Part shown: positions 11,384-25,683 of the stretch, in pieces
Layout of the letters: every line of letters starts with the position of its first letter
How positions within the stretch are numbered: the first letter of the stretch is position 1
Assembly (NCBI GenBank): GCA_023374025.1
Contig: SIJG01000048.1
Span: 1,038,383-1,102,382, forward strand
Length of the DNA stretch: 64,000 bases
Reading direction: 5' to 3'
From: Heterodera schachtii
Lineage: Eukaryota > Nematoda > Chromadorea > Rhabditida > Heteroderidae
Translations under genes and position numbers: made by a program
The notes under the pieces: generated by a model
Told to the model about the DNA's origin: nothing
Databases searched by the model: none
The model's input: the letters and a program-made list of their open reading frames with translations, nothing else

Positions 11384-11418
11384 CCAATCGTGAAATCCAA
11401 GTTAGTTTTATTTCTTTA

Positions 11419-14400
11419 TTCTTTTTTGAAAATTATATTTTTGTTTTTTGTTTTTTTTTTGCATTAGAAGATAAAATTAAAGGAAAAATTTTTAAAAATA
11501 GTTTATCAGAAATATTTAAAAAATTTTATTAAAATTAATATTTGTATTTTGAATATTAATTTCACCCTTTTTTCATTTATTAATCCTCTTTTTTAATGAT
11601 TGAGTTTATACGTTTTATTGGAAAAAAACATTTAATAATTTTTTATTAATAAATATATTTTTTAAATTTTCATTAAAAATGATAATACCTTCGGCGAATT
11701 TTCCATATGTATTTATATTTATCTATAATTTTATTACATATTTGCTATTATATTTAGATTTGTTTAATTTCATCCATAAACACATGTCAATGCCACCCTC
11801 GTAGTAAGAATTTGTAGGAGAAATAATTATTTTTTCTGTTTTTTTTTTAATTTCTTGATACCCACCTGATTTTTTTGCTTGCTCATTCTTAGCTTCAATT
11901 AAAATTTCCTTAAATATAATTGACTAATAATTATAACTTTGATTTGGTTTTAATTTATTTTAGATATTTCACATTATATTTTAAAATTTACCGAAATTAA
12001 TGTAATATTTAAAATTAAAACACTTTTTATTTCATGCTTCAATCTATTTTTTAATTTATAAAAACTTTTTTTACTATTATTTGAAATTTTCTCCTTCTAT
12101 TTAAAAAACAATATATCATATGTTATAAATATTAATTCATAATTTTCTTTATTATGCACTCATTTAGTTATAAATTGATGATTAATTTTTTCAATTTTGT
12201 TTGTTGATAAATATTTCTAGATTTTCTTCAATCATTTATTCCTAAAAATTCTTAATTATATTTATTCTAAAATGCTTTATATATTTATTTATATCCACTT
12301 AATAATATAAATATGCTTCAAGGATAGAGTGCTTCATCAATTTTAACAAACAAATAAATTTATCTATTGGGTTTATGATTTTCTAATTTTATTATTAACA
12401 TATAAAATGCAGATACGTTTATTCACTATTGTTTTTCATCAATAAAATTGTTTAAATACTATGTTTTTATGCATATTTAAAAAATAAATAAATTAATCTT
12501 AAATAAGTGGTTTTATAAAAATTATTTATTTATTCAAGAAAAATAATTAACATATAATGATAAAAAATCATATATTTTGACAAGAGAATTTTAAAAATAA
12601 TCTAAATAATCTAATTATTTATTTATTTTCATATATTAAGCTTCTTAACAAATAAATTTATTTTTGGCATAAAATAAATAAAAATTCATTAAATATATTT
12701 TGAAACAAATAATATCATGAAAAGTCGATTGAGTTTACTAATTAATGCTTACATCGTGAGTCTATTTTGTATTCTTTTATATAGTCTAACGCCTCACATC
12801 TAAACATTTTATTCTTTATAGATTTCATTAATTAAAATATTATTGGAATAGAAATTTTATTGATAAAGATATAATAAAAATAACAATTCAATTAAATTCA
12901 AAGTAATACAACTTTGAAAAATAGATGAAAAACGACCAATGCAAAAAAAAAAAAAAAATTAAAAATATTGAAAATCTTGTAAAAGGAAAAAGAAAAGCAA
13001 ATTTATTTTTTAAAATTTTCCCAAAATAAATATTTAATTATTTCTTTTCTTTTTTATTATTAATTTCGATTCACATTATTTTTAGTAGAATTATCAGTAT
13101 ATCTAACTCTATTTTCTTTGATTCTCTGATGCCTTTTATCTTCTCTGCGATTGACTTTAATATTGTTATGCATTTCTTTGTATTATTTAAATAATTTTTC
13201 ATTTTATTTCTTTTTTTATTATCAAATGTTAATAAGAATTGAAATAAAATATTACACATCCCATTAATTCATTTTAACATAAATAATTTTAATGTTTTTG
13301 TTAGTTTATTTCATTGACATAAATATTTTGCTTTGCTAATTTTTGATTGATAAAAACTTTGTTCTAAAATCTTTCTCCAGGGCTAGGATTCATAATTGTT
13401 CAAATTTGATTGATGATAAATAATGTAATTTATTTAAACAATCTTAATTTTTATGAAAATTTAATAATTTTCTCAAAACTTAATAAGGTTCTAATGAATT
13501 CATTTTAACTTAAATTATAATATTTTTTATAAACGTATTAGTTTTTTATTTCATTGTATTTTACTTTCATTTTGATAGTAAATTATATAATGTTAATTTT
13601 TAGAAAACTATACTTTTTTTTTTAATTATTTTGGCAAAAAATCCGTTCAACCACTGTATGTTTTTGATGGGTGCGAGCGTGTTTCTTTTCATCATATAAA
13701 ATTTCATTAATTTTAATTACTTTAGTAATTTTTATTTAAATTTGATCCTTTTATGATGAGTGAAATAAAAAAAGAATAGAATGATTAAAGGTACGAACAA
13801 AAAATTTATAATAAATTAAAACTGCAGAGCAAATTAAAATAAATAAAAATTCAAAAAATTAATTAATAATAAGTCGTTGTTTTATTACATAGCTTCATTA
13901 TTATAATAAAATGGAATTTAAAATAATTTATTTATTTCCACGCCTTTTTTAGTTCCTTTAAAAATTAATTTTAAATTTGTTATCAATCATATTATGCTGC
14001 TCATTTTTAGTGAATTTTTCATTTGTGTGCTTGAATTAAATAATTTTTATTCTTGGTTTTTTAAATTGTGAGTGTTATGAAACGATTAATGCTTCAAATT
14101 ATTAAATATTGTTTTTTTTATTTCACTCTCGATGGATACAGTGTTGCGTCTATCCGTGCAGTTCAATCTATGTAGATATCATTATTAAATGGTTTTATTT
14201 TTAATTCATATTTTTTCTTATCTTTTGAAGAATTTCTATTTTATTCACTTGCATCTATAATATTGGTATTAAATATTCAGATCAATTGATTTTAGATTTT
14301 GTTCTTAATTTTATTCTCACAATTATTTTTAAAATCATTATTTGAAAGCTTTTTGATTTTTATTTTATAAATTGATATATATTATTATATTCAGCTTTAT

Positions 14401-16170
14401 TGATTTAAAATTTTTTATATTTTTAAGGATTATCTTTTGCATAAGCTTAGTAAATTATTTTACAGAATCTTTACCCATAGCATCGAAAACATTAAAATTT
14501 TCATAAAGTTTTGGATAAAAAAAGATGAATTAAACTCATTTATACTTTCTGTTATGCAATTTATTAATATGAATATATTTTATTGTACTATTTCACGACA
14601 TATTCATTTCTAAGGATTTGTTCGGTTGATCAATTAATTAATTAATTAATTTCTTTTATTAAGGAACAAACTTTCAAAAAAAAATTATATAAATAAAATT
14701 TAATATCTTATAAATTGATAATCATTAATGTAAATTAATGAAAACATATTAAATCATACTCCAATTGCTATTTTATGCAAATATTTAGTTTAATGAAATT
14801 AATTTAAGTTTTTTTTAAAAAGGAACTTTTTTAATGATAAAAAAAATAATGTATTTTTAAGTTAAATTCTAATCACAACGTTTGTTAAAAATAAATAAAT
14901 AGTAATAACTTGTTTAATATTAAATATAAAAATTATATTCCGAATTTTCCCCAAAAATATGCAAATGAATTATTTCTATTTAATTACATTTCAATAGTTG
15001 ATATTTTTTATAAAAATTTATTTTCTTTTAAATTTAAATACATATCACCCAATCACAAAATTACAAAATAAAAAAATCTGCTAATCAATAAAAGTTTTAA
15101 AATTCATAAATTAAAAATGAGTAAAATTGGTTTTAAATAATTTAAAAATATTCTTTATTTCTTTCAATACAAATAATCAAATGTTTTCTTGTTATTAGCA
15201 AATTTATAAAAAAATACAAAAATATAAAATTATTATTTTAATTAAATTTAAATCCCTTATATTTATTTTATTTTAGGTTAAGAAATTTTTCTACTTATGA
15301 TTTATATTTAAAGATTTATTTTGAATAATATTTAAATTTTAAAATTTTAAATAAATTCATTTCGTTTAATCAATTTTCAAGCGTGTTTTTATATAAACAG
15401 TGAATTACGTTTTTTTTTAAATTAAATTGTGTACAGCTGCTGGCTTCTTCTATCTAATAAAATTACGCATTATAATTTATTAAATTAATAAATCCAACAA
15501 AATAATCAAAAAATTTAAAATTTAAAAATATTTTTAAATACACAATGAGAAAAACTGCCACCCATGTGCGTTCTTAAAAATGCCACCCCTCCCTTATTTG
15601 AAAAATCTTTAAAAATTTAAATAATTGAATTTTTTTTTAACCCGCAAACCATTTTGGCAGTTTTTAAGAAACGCGTCAGTACCTTTTGGTCTAAAATGCT
15701 TGAAAGTTTTAAATTATTTTTATCATTTATCTGGTTAATTATAGTTTTGTGAAAAAAAACAGAAAAAATTCGAACCCGTGAAAAATAGTAATATCAAAAA
15801 GCAAAATATTAATGATAATTTACACTCCAATTAAATCACAATTTTAAAGAAATCAAATTAAAAGACAAATAATAAAGATATATACAAGTAAAATAATTGA
15901 TTTCATATTGCAACATGTGAAATATAAAGATTTATCAATTATTCAGAAAAAATTAAATTCGGAATATAATTTTTATATTTAATATTAAACAAGTTATTAC
16001 TATTTATTTATTTTTAACAAACGTTGTGATTAGAATTTAACTTAAAAATACATTATTTTTTTTATCATTAAAAAAGTTCCTTTTTAAAAAAAACTTAAAT
16101 TAATTTCATTAAACTAAATATTTGCATAAAATAGCAATTGGAGTATGATTTAATATGTTTTCATTAATTT
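11419..16170 (+). repeat. Tandem 4.755-kb unit, copy 1
   Basis: First full copy of a very large tandem repeat, starting at TTCTTTTTTGAAAATTATAT shortly after the foldback-like element. The sequence repeats almost base for base from 16171 and from 20925. The unit is AT-rich and no frame in it looks like a gene; the conserved 62-codon frame (13071-13259) is low-complexity Lys/Ile/Asn and is conserved only because the copies are near-identical. The last 1.44 kb is a 216-bp inverted-repeat pair around a ~1-kb loop. Confidence 0.9.
14732..16170. repeat. 216-bp inverted repeat pair in unit 1
   Basis: Left arm 14732-14947 starts AAATTAATGAAAACATATT; right arm 15955-16170 is its reverse complement, ending AATATGTTTTCATTAATTT. 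The arms look essentially perfect. The loop holds the CTGCCACCCATGTGCG motif. Equivalent pairs are at 19485-20924 and 24245-25683. The right arm ends exactly at the tandem-unit boundary. It may be a TIR transposon that was captured and then amplified with its flank. Confidence 0.85.
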
Positions 16171-19100
16171 TCTTTTTTGAAAATTATATTTTTGTTTTTT
16201 GTTTTTTTTTTGCATTAGAAGATAAAATTAAAGGAAAAATTTTTAAAAATAGTTTATCAGAAATATTTAAAAAATTTTATTAAAATTAATATTTGTATTT
16301 TGAATATTAATTTCACCCTTTTTTCATTTATTAATCCTCTTTTTTAATGATTGAGTTTATACGTTTTATTGGAAAAAAACATTTAATAATTTTTTATTAA
16401 TAAATATATTTTTTAAATTTTCATTAAAAATGATAATACCTTCGGCGAATTTTCCATATGTATTTATATTTATCTATAATTTTTATTACATATTTGCTAT
16501 TATATTTAGATTTGTTTAATTTCATCCATAAACACATGTCAATGCCACCCTCGTAGTAAGAATTTGTAGGAGAAATAATTATTTTTTCTGTTTTTTTTTT
16601 AATTTCTTGATACCCACCTGATTTTTTTGCTTGCTCATTCTTAGCTTCAATTAAAATTTCCTTAAATATAATTGACTAATAATTATAACTTTGATTTGGT
16701 TTTAATTTATTTTAGATATTTCACATTATATTTTAAAATTTACCGAAATTAATGTAATATTTAAAATTAAAACACTTTTTATTTCATGCTTCAATCTATT
16801 TTTTAATTTATAAAAACTTTTTTTACTATTATTTGAAATTTTCTCCTTCTATTTAAAAAACAATATATCATATGTTATAAATATTAATTCATAATTTTCT
16901 TTATTATGCACTCATTTAGTTATAAATTGATGATTAATTTTTTCAATTTTGTTTGTTGATAAATATTTCTAGATTTTCTTCAATCATTTATTCCTAAAAA
17001 TTCTTAATTATATTTATTCTAAAATGCTTTATATATTTATTTATATCCACTTAATAATATAAATATGCTTCAAGGATAGAGTGCTTCATCAATTTTAACA
17101 AACAAATAAATTTATCTATTGGGTTTATGATTTTCTAATTTTATTATTAACATATAAAATGCAGATACGTTTATTCACTATTGTTTTTCATCAATAAAAT
17201 TGTTTAAATACTATGTTTTTATGCATATTTAAAAAATAAATAAATTAATCTTAAATAAGTGGTTTTATAAAAATTATTTATTTATTCAAGAAAAATAATT
17301 AACATATAATGATAAAAAATCATATATTTTGACAAGAGAATTTTAAAAATAATCTAAATAATCTAATTATTTATTTATTTTCATATATTAAGCTTCTTAA
17401 CAAATAAATTTATTTTTGGCATAAAATAAATAAAAATTCATTAAATATATTTTGAAACAAATAATATCATGAAAAGTCGATTGAGTTTACTAATTAATGC
17501 TTACATCGTGAGTCTATTTTGTATTCTTTTATATAGTCTAACGCCTCACATCTAAACATTTTATTCTTTATAGATTTCATTAATTAAAATATTATTGGAA
17601 TAGAAATTTTATTGATAAAGATATAATAAAAATAACAATTCAATTAAATTCAAAGTAATACAACTTTGAAAAATAGATGAAAAACGACCAATGCAAAAAA
17701 AAAAAAAAAAATTAAAAATATTGAAAATCTTGTAAAAGGAAAAAGAAAAGCAAATTTATTTTTTAAAATTTTCCCAAAATAAATATTTAATTATTTCTTT
17801 TCTTTTTTATTATTAATTTCGATTCACATTATTTTTAGTAGAATTATCAGTATATCTAACTCTATTTTCTTTGATTCTCTGATGCCTTTTATCTTCTCTG
17901 CGATTGACTTTAATATTGTTATGCATTTCTTTGTATTATTTAAATAATTTTTCATTTTATTTCTTTTTTTATTATCAAATGTTAATAAGAATTGAAATAA
18001 AATATTACACATCCCATTAATTCATTTTAACATAAATAATTTTAATGTTTTTGTTAGTTTATTTCATTGACATAAATATTTTGCTTTGCTAATTTTTGAT
18101 TGATAAAAACTTTGTTCTAAAATCTTTCTCCAGGGCTAGGATTCATAATTGTTCAAATTTGATTGATGATAAATAATGTAATTTATTTAAACAATCTTAA
18201 TTTTTATGAAAATTTAATAATTTTCTCAAAACTTAATAAGGTTCTAATGAATTCATTTTAACTTAAATTATAATATTTTTTATAAACGTATTAGTTTTTT
18301 ATTTCATTGTATTTTACTTTCATTTTGATAGTAAATTATATAATGTTAATTTTTAGAAAACTATACTTTTTTTTTTAATTATTTTGGCAAAAAATCCGTT
18401 CAACCACTGTATGTTTTTGATGGGTGCGAGCGTGTTTCTTTTCATCATATAAAATTTCATTAATTTTAATTACTTTAGTAATTTTTATTTAAATTTGATC
18501 CTTTTATGATGAGTGAAATAAAAAAAGAATAGAATGATTAAAGGTACGAACAAAAAATTTATAATAAATTAAAACTGCAGAGCAAATTAAAATAAATAAA
18601 AATTCAAAAAATTAATTAATAATAAGTCGTTGTTTTATTACATAGCTTCATTATTATAATAAAATGGAATTTAAAATAATTTATTTATTTCCACGCCTTT
18701 TTTAGTTCCTTTAAAAATTAATTTTAAAGTTGTTATCAATCATATTATGCTGCTCATTTTTAGTGAATTTTTCATTTGTGTGCTTGAATTAAATAATTTT
18801 TATTCTTGGTTTTTTAAATTGTGAGTGTTATGAAACGATTAATGCTTCAAATTATTAAATATTGTTTTTTTTATTTCACTCTCGATGGATACAGTGTTGC
18901 GTCTATCCGTGCAGTTCAATCTATGTAGATATCATTATTAAATGGTTTTATTTTTAATTCATATTTTTTCTTATCTTTTGAAGAATTTCTATTTTATTCA
19001 CTTGCATCTATAATATTGGTATTAAATATTCAGATCAATTGATTTTAGATTTTGTTCTTAATTTTATTCTCACAATTATTTTTAAAATCATTATTTGAAA

Positions 19101-20924
19101 GCTTTTTGATTTTTATTTTATAAATTGATATATATTATTATATTCAGCTTTATTGATTTAAAATTTTTTATATTTTTAAGGATTATCTTTTGCATAAGCT
19201 TAGTAAATTATTTTACAGAATCTTTACCCATAGCATCGAAAACATTAAAATTTTCATAAAGTTTTGGATAAAAAAAGATGAATTAAACTCATTTATACTT
19301 TCTGTTATGCAATTTATTAATATGAATATATTTTATTGTACTATTTCACGACATATTCATTTCTAAGGATTTGTTCGGTTGATCAATTAATTAATTAATT
19401 AATTTCTTTTATTAAGGAACAAACTTTCAAAAAAAAATTATATAAATAAAATTTAATATCTTATAAATTGATAATCATTAATGTAAATTAATGAAAACAT
19501 ATTAAATCATACTCCAATTGCTATTTTATGCAAATATTTAGTTTAATGAAATTAATTTAAGTTTTTTTTAAAAAGGAACTTTTTTAATGATAAAAAAAAT
19601 AATGTATTTTTAAGTTAAATTCTAATCACAACGTTTGTTAAAAATAAATAAATAGTAATAACTTGTTTAATATTAAATATAAAAATTATATTCCGAATTT
19701 TCCCCAAAAATATGCAAATGAATTATTTCTATTTAATTACATTTCAATAGTTGATATTTTTTATAAAAATTTATTTTCTTTTAAATTTAAATACATATCA
19801 CCCAATCACAAAATTACAAAATAAAAAAATCTGCTAATCAATAAAAGTTTTAAAATTCATAAATTAAAAATGAGTAAAATTGGTTTTAAATAATTTAAAA
19901 ATATTCTTTATTTCTTTCAATACAAATAATCAAATGTTTTCTTGTTATTAGCAAATTTATAAAAAAATACAAAAATATAAAATTATTATTTTAATTAAAT
20001 TTAAATCCCTTATATTTATTTTATTTTAGGTTAAGAAATTTTTCTACTTATGATTTATATTTAAAGATTTATTTTGAATAATATTTAAATTTTAAAATTT
20101 TAAATAAATTCATTTCGTTTAATCAATTTTCAAGCGTGTTTTTATATAAACAGTGAATTACGTTTTTTTTTAAATTAAATTGTGTACAGCTGCTGGCTTC
20201 TTCTATCTAATAAAATTACGCATTATAATTTATTAAATTAATAAATCCAACAAAATAATCAAAAAATTTAAAATTTAAAAATATTTTTAAATACACAATG
20301 AGAAAAACTGCCACCCATGTGCGTTCTTAAAAATGCCACCCCTCCCTTATTTGAAAAATCTTTAAAAATTTAAATAATTGAATTTTTTTTTAACCCGCAA
20401 ACCATTTTGGCAGTTTTTAAGAAACGCGTCAGTACCTTTTGGTCTAAAATGCTTGAAAGTTTTAAATTATTTTTATCATTTATCTGGTTAATTATAGTTT
20501 TGTGAAAAAAAACAGAAAAAAATTCGAACCCGTGAAAAATAGTAATATCAAAAAGCAAAATATTAATGATAATTTACACTCCAATTAAATCACAATTTTA
20601 AAGAAATCAAATTAAAAGACAAATAATAAAGATATATACAAGTAAAATAATTGATTTCATATTGCAACATGTGAAATATAAAGATTTATCAATTATTCAG
20701 AAAAAATTAAATTCGGAATATAATTTTTATATTTAATATTAAACAAGTTATTACTATTTATTTATTTTTAACAAACGTTGTGATTAGAATTTAACTTAAA
20801 AATACATTATTTTTTTTATCATTAAAAAAGTTCCTTTTTAAAAAAAACTTAAATTAATTTCATTAAACTAAATATTTGCATAAAATAGCAATTGGAGTAT
20901 GATTTAATATGTTTTCATTAATTT
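16171..20924 (+). repeat. Tandem 4.755-kb unit, copy 2
   Basis: Near-identical to copy 1 over its full 4754 bp. Differences are single-base and homopolymer-length changes, for example an extra T near 16483. The inverted-repeat arms are at 19485-19700 and 20709-20924. No gene. Confidence 0.9.
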
Positions 20925-23900
20925 TCTTTTTTGAAAATTATATTTTTGTTTTTTGTTTTTTTTTTGCATTAGAAGATAAAATTAAAGGAAAAATTTTTAA
21001 AAATAGTTTATCAGAAATATTTAAAAAATTTTATTAAAATTAATATTTGTATTTTGAATATTAATTTCACCCTTTTTTCATTTATTAATCCTCTTTTTTA
21101 ATGATTGAGTTTATACGTTTTATTGGAAAAAAACATTTAATAATTTTTTATTAATAAATATATTTTTTAAATTTTCATTAAAAATGATAATACCTTCGGC
21201 GAATTTTCCATATGTATTTATATTTATCTATAATTTTTATTACATATTTGCTATTATATTTAGATTTGTTTAATTTCATCCATAAACACATGTCAATGCC
21301 ACCCTCGTAGTAAGAATTTGTAGGAGAAATAATTATTTTTTCTGTTTTTTTTTTAATTTCTTGATACCCACCTGATTTTTTTGCTTGCTCATTCTTAGCT
21401 TCAATTAAAATTTCCTTAAATATAATTGACTAATAATTATAACTTTGATTTGGTTTTAATTTATTTTAGATATTTCACATTATATTTTAAAATTTACCGA
21501 AATATTAATGTAATATTTAAAATTAAAACACTTTTTATTTCATGCTTCAATCTATTTTTTAATTTATAAAAACTTTTTTTACTATTATTTGAAATTTTCT
21601 CCTTCTATTTAAAAAACAATATATCATATGTTATAAATATTAATTCATAATTTTCTTTATTATGCACTCATTTAGTTATAAATTGATGATTAATTTTTTC
21701 AATTTTGTTTGTTGATAAATATTTCTAGATTTTCTTCAATCATTTATTCCTAAAAATTCTTAATTATATTTATTCTAAAATGCTTTATATATTTATTTAT
21801 ATCCACTTAATAATATAAATATGCTTCAAGGATAGAGTGCTTCATCAATTTTAACAAACAAATAAATTTATCTATTGGGTTTATGATTTTCTAATTTTAT
21901 TATTAACATATAAAATGCAGATACGTTTATTCACTATTGTTTTTCATCAATAAAATTGTTTAAATACTATGTTTTTATGCATATTTAAAAAATAAATAAA
22001 TTAATCTTAAATAAGTGGTTTTATAAAAATTATTTATTTATTCAAGAAAAATAATTAACATATAATGATAAAAAATCATATATTTTGACAAGAGAATTTT
22101 AAAAATAATCTAAATAATCTAATTATTTATTTATTTTCATATATTAAGCTTCTTAACAAATAAATTTATTTTTGGCATAAAATAAATAAAAATTCATTAA
22201 ATATATTTTGAAACAAATAATATCATGAAAAGTCGATTGAGTTTACTAATTAATGCTTACATCGTGAGTCTATTTTGTATTCTTTTATATAGTCTAACGC
22301 CTCACATCTAAACATTTTATTCTTTATAGATTTCATTAATTAAAATATTATTGGAATAGAAATTTTATTGATAAAGATATAATAAAAATAACAATTCAAT
22401 TAAATTCAAAGTAATACAACTTTGAAAAATAGATGAAAAACGACCAATGCAAAAAAAAAAAAAAAAATTAAAAATATTGAAAATCTTGTAAAAGGAAAAA
22501 GAAAAGCAAATTTATTTTTTAAAATTTTCCCAAAATAAATATTTAATTATTTCTTTTCTTTTTTATTATTAATTTCGATTCACATTATTTTTAGTAGAAT
22601 TATCAGTATATCTAACTCTATTTTCTTTGATTCTCTGATGCCTTTTATCTTCTCTGCGATTGACTTTAATATTGTTATGCATTTCTTTGTATTATTTAAA
22701 TAATTTTTCATTTTATTTCTTTTTTTATTATCAAATGTTAATAAGAATTGAAATAAAATATTACACATCCCATTAATTCATTTTAACATAAATAATTTTA
22801 ATGTTTTTGTTAGTTTATTTCATTGACATAAATATTTTGCTTTGCTAATTTTTGATTGATAAAAACTTTGTTCTAAAATCTTTTCTCCAGGGCTAGGATT
22901 CATAATTGTTCAAATTTCATTGATGATAAATAATGTAATTTATTTAAACAATCTTAATTTTTATGAAAATTTAATAATTTTCTCAAAACTTAATAAGGTT
23001 CTAATGAATTCATTTTAACTTAAATTATAATATTTTTTATAAACGTATTAGTTTTTTATTTCATTGTATTTTACTTTCATTTTGATAGTAAATTATATAA
23101 TGTTAATTTTTAGAAAACTATACTTTTTTTTTTAATTATTTTGGCAAAAAATCCGTTCAACCACTGTATGTTTTTGATGGGTGCGAGCGTGTTTCTTTTC
23201 ATCATATAAAATTTCATTAATTTTAATTACTTTAGTAATTTTTATTTAAATTTGATCCTTTTATGATGAGTGAAATAAAAAAAGAATAGAATGATTAAAG
23301 GTACGAACAAAAAATTTATAATAAATTAAAACTGCAGAGCAAATTAAAATAAATAAAAATTCAAAAAATTAATTAATAATAAGTCGTTGTTTTATTACAT
23401 AGCTTCATTATTATAATAAAATGGAATTTAAAATAATTTATTTATTTCCACGCCTTTTTTAGTTCCTTTAAAAATTAATTTTAAAGTTGTTATCAATCAT
23501 ATTATGCTGCTCATTTTTATTAGTGAATTTTTCATTTGTGTGCTTGAATTAAATAATTTTTATTCTTGGTTTTTTAAATTGTGAGTGTTATGAAACGATT
23601 AATGCTTCAAATTATTAAATATTGTTTTTTTTATTTCACTCTCGATGGATACAGTGTTGCGTCTATCCGTGCAGTTCAATCTATGTAGATATCATTATTA
23701 AATGGTTTTATTTTTAATTCATATTTTTTCTTATCTTTTGAAGAATTTCTATTTTATTCACTTGCATCTATAATATTGGTATTAAATATTCAGATCAATT
23801 GATTTTAGATTTTGTTCTTAATTTTATTCTCACAATTATTTTTAAAATCATTATTTGAAAGCTTTTTGATTTTTATTTTATAAATTGATATATATTATTA

Positions 23901-25683
23901 TATTCAGCTTTATTGATTTAAAATTTTTTATATTTTTAAGGATTATCTTTTGCATAAGCTTAGTAAATTATTTTACAGAATCTTTACCCATAGCATCGAA
24001 AACATTAAAATTTTCATAAAGTTTTGGATAAAAAAAGATGAATTAAACTCATTTATACTTTCTGTTATGCAATTTATTAATATGAATATATTTTATTGTA
24101 CTATTTCACGACATATTCATTTCTAAGGATTTGTTCGGTTGATCAATTAATTAATTAATTAATTTCTTTTATTAAGGAACAAACTTTCAAAAAAAAATTA
24201 TATAAATAAAATTTAATATCTTATAAATTGATAATCATTAATGTAAATTAATGAAAACATATTAAATCATACTCCAATTGCTATTTTATGCAAATATTTA
24301 GTTTAATGAAATTAATTTAAGTTTTTTTTAAAAAGGAACTTTTTTAATGATAAAAAAAATAATGTATTTTTAAGTTAAATTCTAATCACAACGTTTGTTA
24401 AAAATAAATAAATAGTAATAACTTGTTTAATATTAAATATAAAAATTATATTCCGAATTTTCCCCAAAAATATGCAAATGAATTATTTCTATTTAATTAC
24501 ATTTCAATAGTTGATATTTTTTATAAAAATTTATTTTCTTTTAAATTTAAATACATATCACCCAATCACAAAATTACAAAATAAAAAAATCTGCTAATCA
24601 ATAAAAGTTTTAAAATTCATAAATTAAAAATGAGTAAAATTGGTTTTAAATAATTTAAAAATATTCTTTATTTCTTTCAATACAAATAATCAAATGTTTT
24701 CTTGTTATTAGCAAATTTATAAAAACATACAAAAATATAAAATTATTATTTTAATTAAATTTAAATCCCTTATATTTATTTTATTTTAGGTTAAGAAATT
24801 TTTCTACTTATGATTTATATTTAAAGATTTATTTTGAATAATATTTAAATTTTAAAATTTTAAATAAATTCATTTCGTTTAATCAATTTTCAAGCGTGTT
24901 TTTATATAAACAGTGAATTACGTTTTTTTTAAATTAAATTGTGTACAGCTGCTGGCTTCTTCTATCTAATAAAATTACGCATTATAATTTATTAAATTAA
25001 TAAATCCAACAAAATAATCAAAAAATTTAAAATTTAAAAATATTTTTAAATACACAATGAGAAAAACTGCCACCCATGTGCGTTCTTAAAAATGCCACCC
25101 CTCCCTCATTTGAAAAATCTTTAAAAATTTAAATAATTGAATTTTTTTTTAACCCGCAAACCATTTTGGCAGTTTTTAAGAAACGCGTCAGTACCTTTTG
25201 GTCTAAAATGCTTGAAAGTTTTAAATTATTTTTATCATTTATCTGGTTAATTATAGTTTTGTGAAAAAAAACAGAAAAAAATTCGAACCCGTGAAAAATA
25301 GTAATATCAAAAAGCAAAATATTAATGATAATTTACACTCCAATTAAATCACAATTTTAAAGAAATCAAATTAAAAGACAAATAATAAAGATATATACAA
25401 GTAAAATAATTGATTTCATATTGCAACATGTGAAATATAAAGATTTATCAATTATTCAGAAAAAATTAAATTCGGAATATAATTTTTATATTTAATATTA
25501 AACAAGTTATTACTATTTATTTATTTTTAACAAACGTTGTGATTAGAATTTAACTTAAAAATACATTATTTTTTTTATCATTAAAAAAGTTCCTTTTTAA
25601 AAAAAACTTAAATTAATTTCATTAAACTAAATATTTGCATAAAATAGCAATTGGAGTATGATTTAATATGTTTTCATTAATTT
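20925..25683 (+). repeat. Tandem 4.755-kb unit, copy 3
   Basis: Full copy of 4759 bp with a few small indels relative to copies 1 and 2 (GAAATATTAATG near 21499 where copy 1 has GAAATTAATG; a TTATTAGTG insertion near 23516). Inverted-repeat arms at about 24245-24460 and 25468-25683. No gene. Confidence 0.9.

Larger units (their letters stand above)
10560..11390. mobile_element. Foldback-like element C with 15-mer array TIRs
   Basis: Two inverted arms of about 200-225 bp (10580-10776 and 11160-11383), each an array of GACAYTTGCGGCGC-type 15-mers in which every third or fourth unit is lengthened to about 25 bp by CCAGYCAAAR. The arms are inverted copies and surround a 383-bp spacer without an ORF. 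Long inverted termini built from short tandem repeats are typical of Drosophila foldback elements; the assignment here is by architecture, not sequence. No transposase is present. Arg/Cys-rich open frames over the arms are array translations. Confidence 0.7.

Noticed and set aside
10531..11387. Arg/Cys/Ala-rich frames over the 15-mer arrays
   Set aside because: A 15-bp unit automatically gives an open frame repeating every five residues; these are array translations.
13071..13259. 62-codon frame conserved in three copies (also 17824 and 22580)
   Set aside because: Conservation only reflects near-identity of the tandem units; the product is low-complexity Lys/Ile/Asn and no start or promoter is evident.
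14732..16171. Target-site duplication around the 216-bp inverted repeats
   Set aside because: Bases before the left arm (TTAATGT) and after the right arm (TCTTTTT) do not match, so a simple transposon insertion cannot be claimed from this copy.
20370..20558. 62-codon frame in the palindrome loop (also 25129)
   Set aside because: Disrupted in unit 1 by a one-base homopolymer change and has no protein-like features.
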